A stretch of 14,328 nucleotides of DNA, from contig JBHPCZ010000089.1 of NCBI GenBank assembly GCA_042573625.1, positions 1 to 14,328 on the forward strand. Reading direction: 5' to 3'. This DNA comes from JBHPCZ01 sp042573625 (GTDB lineage Bacteria > Desulfobacterota > Desulfobacteria > Desulfobacterales > UBA11574). Each line of letters opens with the position of its first letter. The first letter of the stretch is position 1. The notes beneath the pieces were generated by a model. It had not been told where the DNA came from. It searched no databases and saw nothing but the letters and a program-made list of their open reading frames with translations. Below, in pieces: positions 14,152 to 14,328 of this stretch. A program made the translations under genes and the position numbers.

Positions 14152-14328
14152 TAGAAAATCCTCCGATCAATTGGGATAGACGATTGGATAGAACACCATA
14201 TTTTGAATTAGATAAGGCTTACAAAAAGTACAGATACCTTACAATAAACACAACTCTCAATCGGTTCATACCAATTGCGAGATTGTCGAAAAAGCAATTT
14301 TTGAGCACGCCGTCATTTATCGTTTATT

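Noticed and set aside
1..14328. tRNA, rRNA, CRISPR array, transposase or phage genes
   Set aside because: I scanned the gaps between genes and saw no cloverleaf sequence, regularly spaced repeats, or transposase or integrase motifs.

Overview
The window looks like an anaerobic member of the Desulfobacterota, probably a sulfate reducer of the Desulfobacterales type. The evidence is a MetF of the kind used in the reductive acetyl-CoA pathway, a hydrogenase-like NuoE/NuoF/HoxU electron-transfer module, a GAF-plus-LuxR regulator, a multi-PAS orphan histidine kinase and a DUF350 membrane protein. The organism call is inference from protein character; no rRNA or other taxonomic marker is present.

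Layout: (1) Bases 1-70 are a mosaic of two inverted pieces copied from elsewhere in this window (249-283 and 1762-1802), joined to the 3' half of metF. This is either an amplification/assembly chimera or a complex rearrangement. (2) metF (partial, +) ends in a strong terminator at 628-669. (3) A LuxR-family regulator (899-1870, -) is divergent from a three-gene operon (2048-5080, +) encoding NuoE-like, NuoF-like and HoxU-like iron-sulfur/flavin subunits. A perfect dyad lies between them, against the regulator's -10 box. (4) 5081-5424 holds no recognisable gene and leads into a nested inverted repeat that may end the operon; a convergent vanZ-like gene follows (5425-5808, -). (5) A 372-base AT-rich stretch precedes a 71-residue Cys-rich protein gene (6181-6396, -). 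That gene lies downstream of thrS (6575-8491, -), with a GC hairpin and an inverted-repeat pair in between. (6) rnd (8676-9806, +) is divergent from thrS. A truncated DUF350 gene (-) runs into the 3' end of rnd. (7) A cytidylate-kinase-like gene (10487-11158, +) is followed by about 660 bases without a convincing gene, containing a hairpin-rich probable dispersed repeat. (8) A 777-residue orphan PAS/HisKA_2 histidine kinase (11818-14151, -) ends the window.

How the genes relate: metF belongs to one-carbon metabolism. The nuoE/nuoF/hoxU trio forms an NAD(P)H-FMN-FeS electron conduit of the type that serves FeFe-hydrogenases or formate dehydrogenases, but no catalytic partner is encoded beside it here. 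The adjacent LuxR-type regulator is the obvious candidate controller. thrS and rnd are housekeeping genes. The most noteworthy features are the chimeric start, the partnerless electron module whose HoxU-like subunit lacks the usual His/Cys cluster motif and carries a zinc-ribbon-like Cys tail, the truncated DUF350 gene, and the hairpin-rich repeat at about 11400-11530.
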